This document shows, one piece after another, positions 24,991 to 33,843 of a DNA stretch of 64,000 nt (positions are counted from its first letter, which is position 1; every line of letters begins with the position of its first letter). The position numbers and the translations under genes were made by a program. Under the pieces are notes generated by a model that was not told the DNA's origin, did no database searches, and worked only from the letters and a program-made list of their open reading frames with translations. The stretch is taken from the NCBI RefSeq assembly GCF_028416595.1, contig NZ_JAMQKC010000004.1:86642-150641 (forward strand), written 5' to 3'. Source of the DNA: Aquibacillus salsiterrae (GTDB taxonomy: Bacteria > Bacillota > Bacilli > Bacillales > Amphibacillaceae).

Positions 24991-25371
24991 ACATTCAACT
25001 CCAAAATCATGATTGTCGTGCAAGGCGACCTGATCTGGTCCTGGGCGCTTGGCCATGCGGGCGCTGGCAGTTGGCTTGTTGCTTTGCCATGGTTGCACAG
25101 TTAATCTTGGCGGCGCTCGCCATGGTTTACGCTTTGATATTTTTGCGATGTGGTCGATCGGGATAATTTTCTTCCCTATATTACTTGCACACGATAATAG
25201 CATATACATTTTGGTCGATATCTTGCAACAATTAAATGAAGATTGTCGATAGATTTTTTAAATTGGGTGTTTATTAAATAAAAAAAGTACTTGTTATTTA
25301 ATAAATGCCACTTGTTTCTGTGAGTCCATTCATAGAAGCGTTCCACGGCTTAGGTTAAGGTTGGCATAATA
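24991..25371. other. Gap left of repeat array A
   Basis: About 380 bases with no supportable gene. ttatttaataaa motifs near 25295 and a GC-rich part near 25040-25120 suggest decayed or non-coding sequence. Confidence 0.5.
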
Positions 25372-26030
25372 ATTGGGCTCGCTCGGGGGTCATTGCGCTC
25401 GGGTGACTACCGAGTGCTCAGCGATTGGGCTCGCTCGGGCATCATTGCGCTCGGGTGACTACCGAGCGCTCGGCGATTGGGCTCGCTCGGGCGGCATTGC
25501 GCTCGATTGACTACCGAGTGCTCGGCGATTGGGCTCGCTCGGGCGGCATTGCGCTCGATTGACTACCGAGCGCTCGGCGATTGGGATCGCTCGGGCGTCA
25601 TTGCGCTCGGGTGACTACCGAGCGCTCGGCGATTGAGCTCTTTCGGGGGTCATTGCGCTCGGGTGACTACCGAGCGCCCGGTGATTGGGCTCGCTCGGAG
25701 GTCATTGCGCTCGATTGACTACCGAGCGCTCGGCGATTGGGCTCGCTCGGGGGTCATTGCGCTCGGGTGACTACCGAGCGCTCGGCGATTGGGCTCGCTC
25801 GGGGGTCATTGCGCTCGATTGACTACCGAGCGCTCGGTGATTGGGCTCGCTCGGGGGTCATTGCGCTCGATTGACTACCGAGCGCTCGTTAATTGGGCTC
25901 GCTCGGGCGTCATTGCGCTCGGGTGACTACCGAGCGCTCGGTAATTGGGCTCGCTCGGGCGGCATTGCGCTCGATTGACTACCGAGCGCTCGTTAATTGG
26001 GCTCGCTCGAGCGTCATTGCGCTCGGGGGT
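25372..26030. repeat. 52-bp tandem repeat array A (about 12.6 units)
   Basis: The unit boundary gggctcg recurs from 25375 to 25999, exactly 12 x 52 bases. Each unit has gactaccg, the perfect palindrome ccgagcgctcgg, gggctcgctcggg and a cattgcgctcg end. Units differ by a few bases and mix variants (gggtgact/gattgact, cgtcatt/cggcatt). The array lies between the divergent polymerase gene and the plus-strand arabinan-type operon. Confidence 0.95.
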
Positions 26031-26212
26031 TAACATATTAACTAACCCCTTCATCAAAATTACCAATTACCTCGCAATAGATTTTCGGTACTTTTCTCCC
26101 GTTTTTGACCGTACCTACGTATCTTTACACACGATTGGACGAAACTACAACCACATTCATTTTTTATGTGATTTGATTCGCCACAATGTTGGTGAATAAT
26201 GGATATTGTTCG

Positions 26213-26221
26213 TGCTATAAT
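26213..26221 (+). promoter_or_regulatory. Extended -10 promoter of the DPA-like operon
   Basis: TGC TATAAT (26213-26221) is an extended -10. No good -35 is seen at normal spacing. The leader would be about 25-30 bases, with GGGGGA before the TTG start at 26255. Confidence 0.55.
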
Positions 26222-26254
26222 GAGCCTAGAGATTTTAAGTTGGGGGAAATAGTT

Positions 26255-27136
26255 TTGGCAAAACAATCCGTACTAGCGGCACTGTGGATGCAGCTTCGTC
26301 CGAAACAATGGGCGAAGAATGTGCTTGTGTTTGCCGCGCTGTTGTTTTCATTTCGCATCGTTCAATTAGATGCGGTTATCCTGTCGATTTATGGGTTTAT
26401 TAGTTTTTGTTTCACAGCAAGTAGCATTTATATTATGAATGATTATAATGACCGCGAGGCTGACCGGCATCACCCGGAGAAAAAGCACCGTCCAATGGCG
26501 TCGGGGGTACTTGATCCGAAGCTAGCAATCGTCGCCGGGTTTCTACTACTTTTACTTGCGCTCGGTAGTTCGTTCGTTTTAAACAAGCTATATTTTACGG
26601 TGTTACTCATTTATTTTGTGATGAATTTATTATACAGCTTTTGGCTCAAGCATGTTGTCATTATTGATATTATGATTATTGCTGCCGGGTTTGTGCTTCG
26701 GGCGATTGGTGGTGCGGTCATTATTAATGTGCCGTTTACCCCGTGGTTTTTGCTATGTGCGATGCTGTTATCGTTATTTTTGGCAATCGGTAAGCGGAGG
26801 CATGAGCTGTCGTTGGTGCTTGAAAAGGAAAGTTCCGGTTCGCACCGGAAAGTGTTAAATGATTACACGATTACGCTGCTCGATCAAATGACGAGTATTG
26901 TGACAGCGGCAACGATTGTCAGCTATGCGGTCTTTACATTCACCTCTGGCAACACGGTCCATTTAATGTGGACCATCCCATTTGTTATTTACGGCATGTT
27001 TCGTTATTTGTATTTGATCCATGTCGAGCAAAAAGGCGGCGCACCAGAGCGGATTTTATTGGAAGACAAACATATATTGGTGACAGTTATCCTCTATGCG
27101 GTAGCCGTTGTCATTATTTTTGCGATATTTGAATAA
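26255..27136 (+). CDS. UbiA-family polyprenyl-phosphate phosphoribosyltransferase (DPPR synthase-like)
   Basis: 293 residues from the TTG at 26255 (GGGGGA 7 bases upstream). The start LWMQLRPKQWAKNVLVFAAL is the hallmark of decaprenyl-phosphate phosphoribosyltransferases (Rv3806c type). The first Asp-rich motif NDYNDREAD is at residues 62-70, and a second DIMIIAAGFVLRAIGG lies around 145-160, in an eight- or nine-helix UbiA fold. The reaction joins PRPP to polyprenyl phosphate. It is followed directly by DprE1- and DprE2-like genes, which supports this substrate over quinone or heme. Confidence 0.85.
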   Translation: MAKQSVLAALWMQLRPKQWAKNVLVFAALLFSFRIVQLDAVILSIYGFISFCFTASSIYIMNDYNDREADRHHPEKKHRPMASGVLDPKLAIVAGFLLLLLALGSSFVLNKLYFTVLLIYFVMNLLYSFWLKHVVIIDIMIIAAGFVLRAIGGAVIINVPFTPWFLLCAMLLSLFLAIGKRRHELSLVLEKESSGSHRKVLNDYTITLLDQMTSIVTAATIVSYAVFTFTSGNTVHLMWTIPFVIYGMFRYLYLIHVEQKGGAPERILLEDKHILVTVILYAVAVVIIFAIFE

Positions 27137-27154
27137 CGGAAGCTTGGGGACCGT

Positions 27155-27185
27155 TCTCGTGCTTCATTTACGTTGAAGCACGAGA
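27155..27185 (+). promoter_or_regulatory. Intercistronic hairpin in the DPA-like operon
   Basis: tctcgtgcttca / tgaagcacgaga form a perfect 12-bp stem with a 7-base loop, not followed by a T-run. It could stabilise or process the mRNA between the first two genes. A weaker one (gaagcgga/tccgcttc, 30428-30454) precedes the PAP2-like gene. Confidence 0.6.
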
Positions 27186-27220
27186 GCCTTCCCTCTTTTC
27201 CTATGAAAGGATGCGGTTGG

Positions 27221-28579
27221 ATGGTGAAGGCACGAAAGGAAAGGCTTAGTGGTTGGGGCAATTATCCGGTTCAGTCTGGGTATGTGTTTCGGCCAGAGCA
27301 TTTGGATGAATTGAAGCAAATAGTAACAGCGAAGGAATATAGTAGTTACATAGCTTATGGACTCGGTCGTAGTTACGGGGATACTCCGCTAAATCGCGGG
27401 GCTGGCGTGATTGGGACGAGCCGCTTGAATCATTTTATTGATTTTGATGAACAAACGTGCTTCCTCACGTGTGAAGCTGGTGTAACCTTACACGAAATTA
27501 TTGACGTATTTTTACCACGCGGATATTACTTGCCGGTCACACCGGGGACGAAGATGGTTACCGTTGGTGGTGCGATTGCGAATGATGTCCACGGCAAAAA
27601 CCATCATGTCGATGGCACGTTTTGTGAATTTGTCGCATCGTTTGACTTGCTGACCGCTTCTGGTGAAATAATTACATGTACGCGTGACCGTCATGCTGAT
27701 ATTTTCTGGGCAACGGTCGGTGGGATTGGGCTAACTGGTTTGATTTTGCGGGCTACATTTAAGCTAATTCCAGTCGAGACGGCTTACATTAATGTTCGTT
27801 ATGAAAAGGCTTCGAACTTGGATGAGGCGTTTGCTAAATTTCAAGCAGACGCTGATTTTACATATTCGGTGGCGTGGATTGACTGTTTGGCAAGTGGCGA
27901 CTCGCTTGGTAAATCGGTGTTGATGCGCGGTGACCATGCTCGGGTCGATGATTTGCCAGCATCGATTGTTGACCCGTTAAAGCCGGCCGATAAATTTAAG
28001 CTGAAGATGCCGATTCATGCACCAGGGATGGCACTCAATTATTATAGCATTTCGGCTTTTAACAAATTATACTACGGTATGTACAAGGATGAAGACAAGT
28101 TGGTCGAGCAATCGTCGTTTTTCCACCCGCTCGATGCGATTACTGATTGGAACAAAATGTATGGTAAAAACGGCTTCATCCAATATCAAGCTGTTTTTCC
28201 TAAACATAATAACCCGAAAGAAGGGTTGCGCAAGCTGTTGACGAAGCTTAGTGATGCACGGCGCTCCTCTTTCCTAGCCGTGTTAAAGAGCTCGGGCCCG
28301 TGGAATGGCGGCTTGTTGTCGTTCCCGGTGGAAGGCTATACGTTGGCACTCGATATCCCGATCAAGGACGACGGTCTGTTCCCGTTTTTACGGGAGCTTG
28401 ATGAGTTGGTGCTTGATTACGGCGGACGCGTCTATTTGGCGAAGGATTCATCCTTAGAAATCTCGGCGTTCCAAGAAATGTACCCGACATGGGAGGATTT
28501 CTTAGACGTGAAGGAGAAAGTTGACCCGGGTCATTTGTTCTCTTCCTCGATGGGACGACGATTAGGATTAAGTAAATAA
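27221..28579 (+). CDS. dprE1: DprE1-like FAD oxidase (polyprenyl-phospho-ribose 2'-oxidase)
   Basis: 452 residues from the ATG at 27221 behind AAAGGATG. The order of motifs follows mycobacterial DprE1: GWGNYPV, GLGRSYGD (FAD), LPVTPGTKMVTVGGAIAND, HGKNHH (124-129) and FWATVGGIGLTG. The conserved catalytic Lys sits in YLAKDS (Lys408). The residue matching Cys387 of M. tuberculosis DprE1 is Ala376 in FPVEGYTLALDIP. DprE1 oxidises the 2' carbon of polyprenyl-phospho-ribose so that DprE2 can reduce it to arabinose. Its place between UbiA- and DprE2-like genes makes this role likely. Confidence 0.85.
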   Translation: MVKARKERLSGWGNYPVQSGYVFRPEHLDELKQIVTAKEYSSYIAYGLGRSYGDTPLNRGAGVIGTSRLNHFIDFDEQTCFLTCEAGVTLHEIIDVFLPRGYYLPVTPGTKMVTVGGAIANDVHGKNHHVDGTFCEFVASFDLLTASGEIITCTRDRHADIFWATVGGIGLTGLILRATFKLIPVETAYINVRYEKASNLDEAFAKFQADADFTYSVAWIDCLASGDSLGKSVLMRGDHARVDDLPASIVDPLKPADKFKLKMPIHAPGMALNYYSISAFNKLYYGMYKDEDKLVEQSSFFHPLDAITDWNKMYGKNGFIQYQAVFPKHNNPKEGLRKLLTKLSDARRSSFLAVLKSSGPWNGGLLSFPVEGYTLALDIPIKDDGLFPFLRELDELVLDYGGRVYLAKDSSLEISAFQEMYPTWEDFLDVKEKVDPGHLFSSSMGRRLGLSK

Positions 28580-28684
28580 GCTGACTACTGCGGGCAGGAA
28601 GGGGACAGGTTCTCTATCCTTGCTTTGAGGCTCGAAATGGGAGCAGGATAACCGTCTCCCAACAAATTTTAAGGAGTGATGAGA

Positions 28685-29425
28685 ATGGGCTCTATACTTG
28701 TGCTAGGTGCTAATTCGACGATTGCGCAGGCAACAGTTAGGAAATTAACTGATAAGGGAAAACATTTTATTTTAACGAGTCGCGATCCATCGCAGCTCGA
28801 AGACTTAAAGAATGATATAAACATTCGTAGCCAAGTCGATGTGCAAGTTAGGGAGTTTGATGCACTTGATTTTGCTGGGCATAAAGCATTTTTTGACGAT
28901 GTTGTTGGTAGTGTTGATGTGCTCGATGGTGTTCTGCTCATGTACGGGGCAATGGATGACCAGAAGCTTGCCGAACATGATTTTGCCGTGGCGCGAAACA
29001 TGATTGATGTCAACTACACATCGGCCGTTTCGATGTTAAATATTGCGGCCAATTACTTTGAGCAGCGCGGTGCCGGGTTTATTTGTGCCGTCTCGTCTGT
29101 CGCTGGTGACCGGGGTCGGAAAAGCAATTACATCTACGGCTCGACGAAAGCTGGACTATCTGTCTATTTGCAAGGGCTGCGTAATCGCCTGCACAGGGCT
29201 GGTGTCCACGTCATTACGATTAAGCCTGGCATGGTCGATACGAAAATGACGTACGGTCTAGTTGAGCCGGGACCGCTACTCGCCGACCCTGTTACGGTTG
29301 GGCGCGACATTGCAAATGGGATTACGGCTCGGCGTGAAGTCGTGTATACACCGTGGTTTTGGCTGATTATTATGGGGATTATTAAACTTATCCCTGAAAA
29401 AATCTTTAAGCGGACCGATTTGTGA
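28685..29425 (+). CDS. dprE2: DprE2-like short-chain dehydrogenase
   Basis: 246 residues from the ATG at 28685, 8 bases after AAGGAG (GTG 28676 and ATG 28679 are too close). An SDR with an atypical cofactor loop LGANSTIAQATVRKL (about 7-21), NVNYTS-type segment (DVNYTSAV), catalytic Ser in CAVSSVAGD and YGSTKAG (Tyr151, Lys155). A hydrophobic C-terminus (WFWLIIMGIIKLIP) suits a lipid substrate. DprE2 reduces the 2'-keto intermediate with NADH to give polyprenyl-phospho-arabinose. It overlaps the next gene by TGATG. Confidence 0.82.
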   Translation: MGSILVLGANSTIAQATVRKLTDKGKHFILTSRDPSQLEDLKNDINIRSQVDVQVREFDALDFAGHKAFFDDVVGSVDVLDGVLLMYGAMDDQKLAEHDFAVARNMIDVNYTSAVSMLNIAANYFEQRGAGFICAVSSVAGDRGRKSNYIYGSTKAGLSVYLQGLRNRLHRAGVHVITIKPGMVDTKMTYGLVEPGPLLADPVTVGRDIANGITARREVVYTPWFWLIIMGIIKLIPEKIFKRTDL

Positions 29426-30402
29426 TGGAGAGTGCACGTTTAGTTCCGAAGCTGTTGACAGGGCTCGTCGTTGGCGTCCTTGTCGTAGCCGGATTTTTAC
29501 TGTTTGCTGATTTGCAAAAAGTACTTGATACGATTCGGCGGATGCCAGGGGAATGGTTGCTCCTGGCCTTTATTTTGACCTTTATCAGTTACCTCGTTCG
29601 CTTGTGGAAATGGCATGTATTTTCGCGCTGGTCAGGGTTTACGATTGGTTTTTTCGATAATGCGGCAATTTTTTTCATCGGCTTGATGATGTCGATTACA
29701 CCAGGAAAAGCCGGCGAGCTGTTAAAAGGCTATTATTTGGAAAAAAGAGCGGGTGTCAGCTATGCTGCGTCGATTCCGGTTATTTTTTACGACAGACTAA
29801 CGGATGTGCTCGCGATGCTTGCTTTAGTTAGTATCGGGATGACGGTCTATCCGCTTGGAATTACTTCTGTTGTCGTACTTGCTGCTGCTATTGTCTTATT
29901 TTTTATCTTGCTGCAACGACGTAAGTTGCTGTTTCGTCTAATTGAATGGGTGACCGTCCCGAACAAGCTACGCCGCTTCCGGGGGATGTTCCACGACTTT
30001 TATGAGCACACGTTACAGCTTTTACAGTGGAAAAAGTTAGTTTATGCGTTTGTGATTAGCTTCGTTGCGTGGTTGTTCGAGTGCTTGAGTTTGTTTGTCA
30101 TCTTACAGGCGTTCGATGTCGATATGTCCGTTGTTGCTTCGATTTTGACGTTTAGCTTAGGTACAATCGCCGGGGCAGTGTCAATGATTCCAGGTGGGCT
30201 CGGTGCGGCAGAAGGAAGCATCACCGGATTGTTAATCTACTTCGGTGTCGAGGCAAATTTAGCCGTAACCATTTCATTATTAATTCGGTTTGTGACACTG
30301 TGGTTCGGTGTTGTACTTGGTATCATCATTTTTGTATTAACAAGAAAACGACTTGTGCGGCGGGAGCATGGGGGCGGTTCTCGTGCTACTTTAAGACGCT
30401 AA
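29425..30402 (+). CDS. UPF0104 (LPG synthase TM-like) integral membrane protein
   Basis: About 325 residues, with ATG coupled to the stop of the dprE2-like gene. It has about eight membrane segments. The family signature is present: RLWKWHVFSRWSGF, then MMSITPGKAGELLKGYYLEK and a C-terminal SMIPGGLGAAEGSITGLL. Relatives are found in glycan and polyprenyl-sugar loci, often suspected to move lipid-linked sugars. In this operon it may flip polyprenyl-phospho-arabinose, a function served in mycobacteria by other proteins; this is inference. Confidence 0.8.
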   Translation: MESARLVPKLLTGLVVGVLVVAGFLLFADLQKVLDTIRRMPGEWLLLAFILTFISYLVRLWKWHVFSRWSGFTIGFFDNAAIFFIGLMMSITPGKAGELLKGYYLEKRAGVSYAASIPVIFYDRLTDVLAMLALVSIGMTVYPLGITSVVVLAAAIVLFFILLQRRKLLFRLIEWVTVPNKLRRFRGMFHDFYEHTLQLLQWKKLVYAFVISFVAWLFECLSLFVILQAFDVDMSVVASILTFSLGTIAGAVSMIPGGLGAAEGSITGLLIYFGVEANLAVTISLLIRFVTLWFGVVLGIIIFVLTRKRLVRREHGGGSRATLRR

Positions 30403-30472
30403 GCTAGGAATTTTTTGTAATAATTAGGAAGCGGAAGAGTCGTCCCTCCGCTTCTACGAAAGGATGGTTTGG

Positions 30473-30898
30473 ATGCCATATTTTGTTGCGCCGTTTGTTG
30501 GGTGGGTTGCATCTGGTTGTTTGAAGTTTTTGATTAACATGATTAGACATGGCAAGGATGCTCGTTTACATATGGGAAATGGTGGTTTTCCGAGCACCCA
30601 CACATCGACCGTGTCTGCGACGGTCTTTTTAATTGGGTTTGGCGAGGGGTGGTTTTCCCCTGCGTTTGGCATTGGTGTCGCCTTTTTATTTATTACGATT
30701 ATTGATGCGACAGGCCTGCGGATTGCTGTTGGGAAGCAAGCAACTGTTGTCAATACTCTGACAGATGGGCAAAAGGAGCGCGTTATGCTGCGTGAGCGCA
30801 TGGGCCATACGAAGCTTGAAATTGCTGGCGGGCTTGTCGTTGGCTTTATTTGCAGCCTCGTCCTCTTTGTTGGTTGGAGGCTGATTGTCGGTGATTAA
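30473..30898 (+). CDS. Divergent PAP2-family (DUF212) membrane phosphatase
   Basis: 141 residues from the ATG at 30473 behind AAAGG. Four or five hydrophobic segments; the motif GNGGFPSTHTSTVSA contains the PSxH signature of PAP2 phosphatases, and IDATGLRIAVGKQ is typical of the YuiD/DUF212 group. In mycobacteria a PAP2 protein beside the UbiA enzyme is proposed to remove the 5-phosphate from polyprenyl-phospho-ribose-phosphate. The same step is needed here, and the context supports it. The next gene starts within its 3' end. Confidence 0.8.
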   Translation: MPYFVAPFVGWVASGCLKFLINMIRHGKDARLHMGNGGFPSTHTSTVSATVFLIGFGEGWFSPAFGIGVAFLFITIIDATGLRIAVGKQATVVNTLTDGQKERVMLRERMGHTKLEIAGGLVVGFICSLVLFVGWRLIVGD

Positions 30899-32372
30899 TC
30901 GACTACATCGCACATGGCTTATTTGTTTATTTTTCGGATACAGTATTTACATTTTTGTCCAAGGCTACTATGACACAAACGGGTACCTATCGTCCGACTC
31001 GGCCCATTACCTTCAGCTTGCGCAAAACATGTTAAACGGGAATGGGATGACGACGACAGACCTCGTCCCGCAAATGAGTGGTTATTTTGCCACATGGCCT
31101 GTCGGATACCCACTATTAATTGCTGGCGTTGCATCGATTTCTGGTATGGATGTGTTTTGGGCAGCGAAACTTGTTAATAGCTTGTTATTCGGACTTTGTC
31201 TGATCTTACTTGAACGTTTGTTTGGCAACCGCGCAGGCCTCGTCGCATTCGTATTTTTTATCAGCACAGCAACGGAAATATTTGCCTATACGTGGTCAGA
31301 AGTGCCGTTCATCTTCGGATTGATTTGGCTCGTTTACGGTATTTCCCGGTACATGACAATGAGGAGATTTATCTTTGCTGTGCAGATGCTATTTGCCGCT
31401 GTGTTTTTATTTATGGCAAGATACATTGGCTTGATCGGGGCTTGCATCATTGGACTGATTGGATTTTATTATTTGTTCAAACGCGAGTGGAAAGCGATGC
31501 TCGTTTGCTGGGTCACCGGGATAATTCCGATTCTATTTGCCGCGGTTTATTTATCGAAAAATTATCTAGAAACAGGACAGTTTACCGGGATGGAGCGCAT
31601 TCCGCGGCCTGAGACGAGCAGTGAATTTTGGCGAATGCTAACAGATGCGATGGTTGCTGAATTTAATTTATTTAGCATCAGTAAGGAACAGTTTTTCACT
31701 GCTAGTATCGTTGTCTTAGTCGGTGCGATTGTCTTGTTTATCCGGCCAACATTTATTAAAGCCCTTTTTACCGTGGAACAGAGGCGCATGCTTGTTCCTG
31801 CGTTATTCTTTTTCGTGAGCGTCATTTATTTCGTCGCGATTGTGTACATGCGCTGGAGCTCGCAATTCGATCCGTTTAACTTCCGCTTACTCGGTCCGTC
31901 AACTGTGATGTTATGGCTTGCGATTGTCGGGTGGATTGCCAAGCTTGATGGTAAGAGCTTTCGGCGGTGGCGCAATACGGTAGTGCTTCTGTTTGGCTGT
32001 ACGTTTATCATGACGATTTTGTATGATACGTACAGTTTAGCGATCAGTAAGGCCGATAAATACGGGGCAACTCGTGCAGATGTATTGGAAACATTCGAGC
32101 AAATCCCGAGCGGAAGTATTGTCGCGCTTGAAAATATCCACGCCCGTTATTTGCGCACTGATTTGCAGTATATTAAAGTGTATCAACTCCCCTATTTTAA
32201 AAAGAAAGAATCCGTTGCTACGTTTATCGAACGCGTGACACCAAACAGAGCAAAAGGCGTGTATCTACAAGTCCGCCCTCTCCCTGCGACAAGGTATCAT
32301 CAGAGCTTTGTGAATTTAATGGAAGAAAATAAAGATAAACAATTTGTACAGCTCGACAAGGGCGATAGGTAG
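30891..32372 (+). CDS. GT-C-type polytopic glycosyltransferase (candidate pentose transferase)
   Basis: 493 residues from the GTG at 30891 (GGAGG 10 bases upstream; TTG 30885 is too close). It has ten or more membrane helices and a first external loop with SSDSAHYLQLAQNML, where an Asp-containing motif is the usual catalytic site of GT-C enzymes. The C-terminal 120 residues are soluble. Enzymes of this class use polyprenyl-phospho-sugars outside the membrane. As last gene of the operon it is the natural user of polyprenyl-phospho-arabinose, but acceptor and sugar are unknown. Confidence 0.75.
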   Translation: MINRLHRTWLICLFFGYSIYIFVQGYYDTNGYLSSDSAHYLQLAQNMLNGNGMTTTDLVPQMSGYFATWPVGYPLLIAGVASISGMDVFWAAKLVNSLLFGLCLILLERLFGNRAGLVAFVFFISTATEIFAYTWSEVPFIFGLIWLVYGISRYMTMRRFIFAVQMLFAAVFLFMARYIGLIGACIIGLIGFYYLFKREWKAMLVCWVTGIIPILFAAVYLSKNYLETGQFTGMERIPRPETSSEFWRMLTDAMVAEFNLFSISKEQFFTASIVVLVGAIVLFIRPTFIKALFTVEQRRMLVPALFFFVSVIYFVAIVYMRWSSQFDPFNFRLLGPSTVMLWLAIVGWIAKLDGKSFRRWRNTVVLLFGCTFIMTILYDTYSLAISKADKYGATRADVLETFEQIPSGSIVALENIHARYLRTDLQYIKVYQLPYFKKKESVATFIERVTPNRAKGVYLQVRPLPATRYHQSFVNLMEENKDKQFVQLDKGDR

Positions 32373-32401
32373 CTTATCGAACCGGATTGATATTGTTAGA
32401 C

Positions 32402-32526
32402 AAGAAAAGCGCCAGTGCCTTGCTTAGTCCCGACAGGCATAAGACAAGACCTGACGTGGCGCTCAAAGGGATTGTCTTATGACCCCGAGGGACTAGGCAC
32501 TGAACCTAGACAGCTCTAAATCTTTT
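32402..32526. repeat. Dispersed intergenic element (aagaaaagcgc type)
   Basis: caagaaaagcgccagtgcctt, then ccgacaggcataagacaag and gacttaggcactgaa-like arms, ending ctagacagctctaaatctttt. Related copies at 35099, 38757, 47391, 49139, 53029 and 53611. It contains nested inverted repeats (agtgcctt...aggcact). Confidence 0.7.
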
Positions 32527-32538
32527 TAAAACTCTACC

Positions 32539-32585
32539 AAAAAGCCAAGGGGTAGTTTTTCTTGACCTACACCCTTGGCTTTTTA
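32539..32585. terminator. Bidirectional terminator
   Basis: aaaaagccaaggg / cccttggcttttt stem with T-runs on both sides. It serves the operon ending at 32372 and the minus-strand gene ending at 32583. Confidence 0.85.
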
Positions 32586-33650
32586 TTTGTTCACTTTATT
32601 TAATGTTTTTCTGAGCATGCGTAATACAGGTTTTTTGCCATTTACTGCACCAACGATTTCGGCAAAAATATGCAATAACACGAGGACAATGAGCGTTATG
32701 ATTAGTGATGCACTAAGCGTCGCATTGGAAAATAAAATCGCTAACACGCCAAACACCGTACTAAATGCATAAATGATTAAAACGGTCATCCGGTGACTAA
32801 AGCCTGCCGCGAGCAATTGATAGTGAATGTGAAACTTGTCCGGCATCATAATATTTTCACCTTTAAAGGCTCGTCTAACAATCGCGAACAGCGTGTCGAA
32901 GATCGGGACGGCGAGCACGATAATCGGAATAATGAAGCTAAACAGGGTGACATTTTTAAACAGTCCTAAGATTGAAATCACCGCGACTGAATAGCCGAGA
33001 AACATCGAGCCCGTATCTCCCATGTAAATCTTCGCTGGATGAAAATTGTGGTATAAAAATCCAAAATTACTGCCAATTAATACGATACAATACATAAAAA
33101 CGGCCACTCGGACATCGACAAAAGCCATGACAGCAATGCTCGTTAGTGCGATCGTTGTCACGCCAGACGCCAAACCATCGAGCCCGTCAATTAAGTTAAT
33201 CGCGTTTGTGATGCCAATAATCCACAAAAAAGTTATTAATATGCTAAACGATTCTAAGGGAACAATCCCAATTATTGGTATGGTTATTTTTTCAATTAAT
33301 AGCCCAGAATATATGAGTATTCCACTGGCAATTACTTGTCCGGCCAGTTTATAAACGGGTTTTAGTTGAAAGATGTCATCGAGTATTCCGGTAATGATGA
33401 TAACGAAGGTCCCGATCATGATTGGCCAAAAATATGTGAACGTTGGCTGAAGATAGATGAATCCAGCGATAACACCGAGATAAATCGCAAGACCGCCTAA
33501 TCGCGGCGTCACAACAGTATGAATTTTTCGGTGGTCTGGTACATCCATCGCACCAATCAGAACCGCCAATTTCTTCACTTGCGGCGTCAGGATCCATGTC
33601 GCAACGAGTGAGATGATGAAAGCAATCACCAGCTCATCTATTTCAAACAT
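32583..33650 (-). CDS. MraY/WecA/TagO-family polyprenyl-phosphate GlcNAc-1-P transferase, paralogue 1
   Basis: 355 residues from the ATG at 33650 (GGGAT before it); the frame upstream is not used. Eleven membrane helices with the family's cytoplasmic motifs: DHRKIHTVVTPRLGGLAIY, AINLIDGLDGLASG (DGLDGL Asp motif), NFHPAKIYMGDTGSMFLGY and the HIHYQL motif near the C-terminus. Such enzymes load GlcNAc-1-P (or related) onto undecaprenyl phosphate to start teichoic acid or secondary polymer synthesis. A second paralogue follows immediately upstream. Confidence 0.9.
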   Translation of the reverse strand: MFEIDELVIAFIISLVATWILTPQVKKLAVLIGAMDVPDHRKIHTVVTPRLGGLAIYLGVIAGFIYLQPTFTYFWPIMIGTFVIIITGILDDIFQLKPVYKLAGQVIASGILIYSGLLIEKITIPIIGIVPLESFSILITFLWIIGITNAINLIDGLDGLASGVTTIALTSIAVMAFVDVRVAVFMYCIVLIGSNFGFLYHNFHPAKIYMGDTGSMFLGYSVAVISILGLFKNVTLFSFIIPIIVLAVPIFDTLFAIVRRAFKGENIMMPDKFHIHYQLLAAGFSHRMTVLIIYAFSTVFGVLAILFSNATLSASLIITLIVLVLLHIFAEIVGAVNGKKPVLRMLRKTLNKVNK

Positions 33651-33804
33651 ATATATCCCTACTTTTAATTGTGATTTACCGTTAATATGGCTAAATGGTG
33701 AAGGAACTATGATGTTCAAAATTTGGAAGCAGTTATTGTAAGAACAAAAGCGCACGAACGATTCCTCCGCTTCCATGTATAATTTTGTATTTTTTGCAAA
33801 AAAT

Positions 33805-33840
33805 AAAAGCACTTCCTAAAGTAGTAAGGAAGTGCTTTGA
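33805..33840 (-). terminator. Terminator of paralogue 2
   Basis: aaaagcacttcct / aggaagtgcttt stem directly after the stop at 33844. Confidence 0.85.
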
Positions 33841-33843
33841 TGA

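Noticed and set aside
25372..26030. Possible CRISPR array
   Set aside because: The unit repeats over its full 52 bases with no unique spacers, and no cas genes are present; it is a plain tandem repeat.
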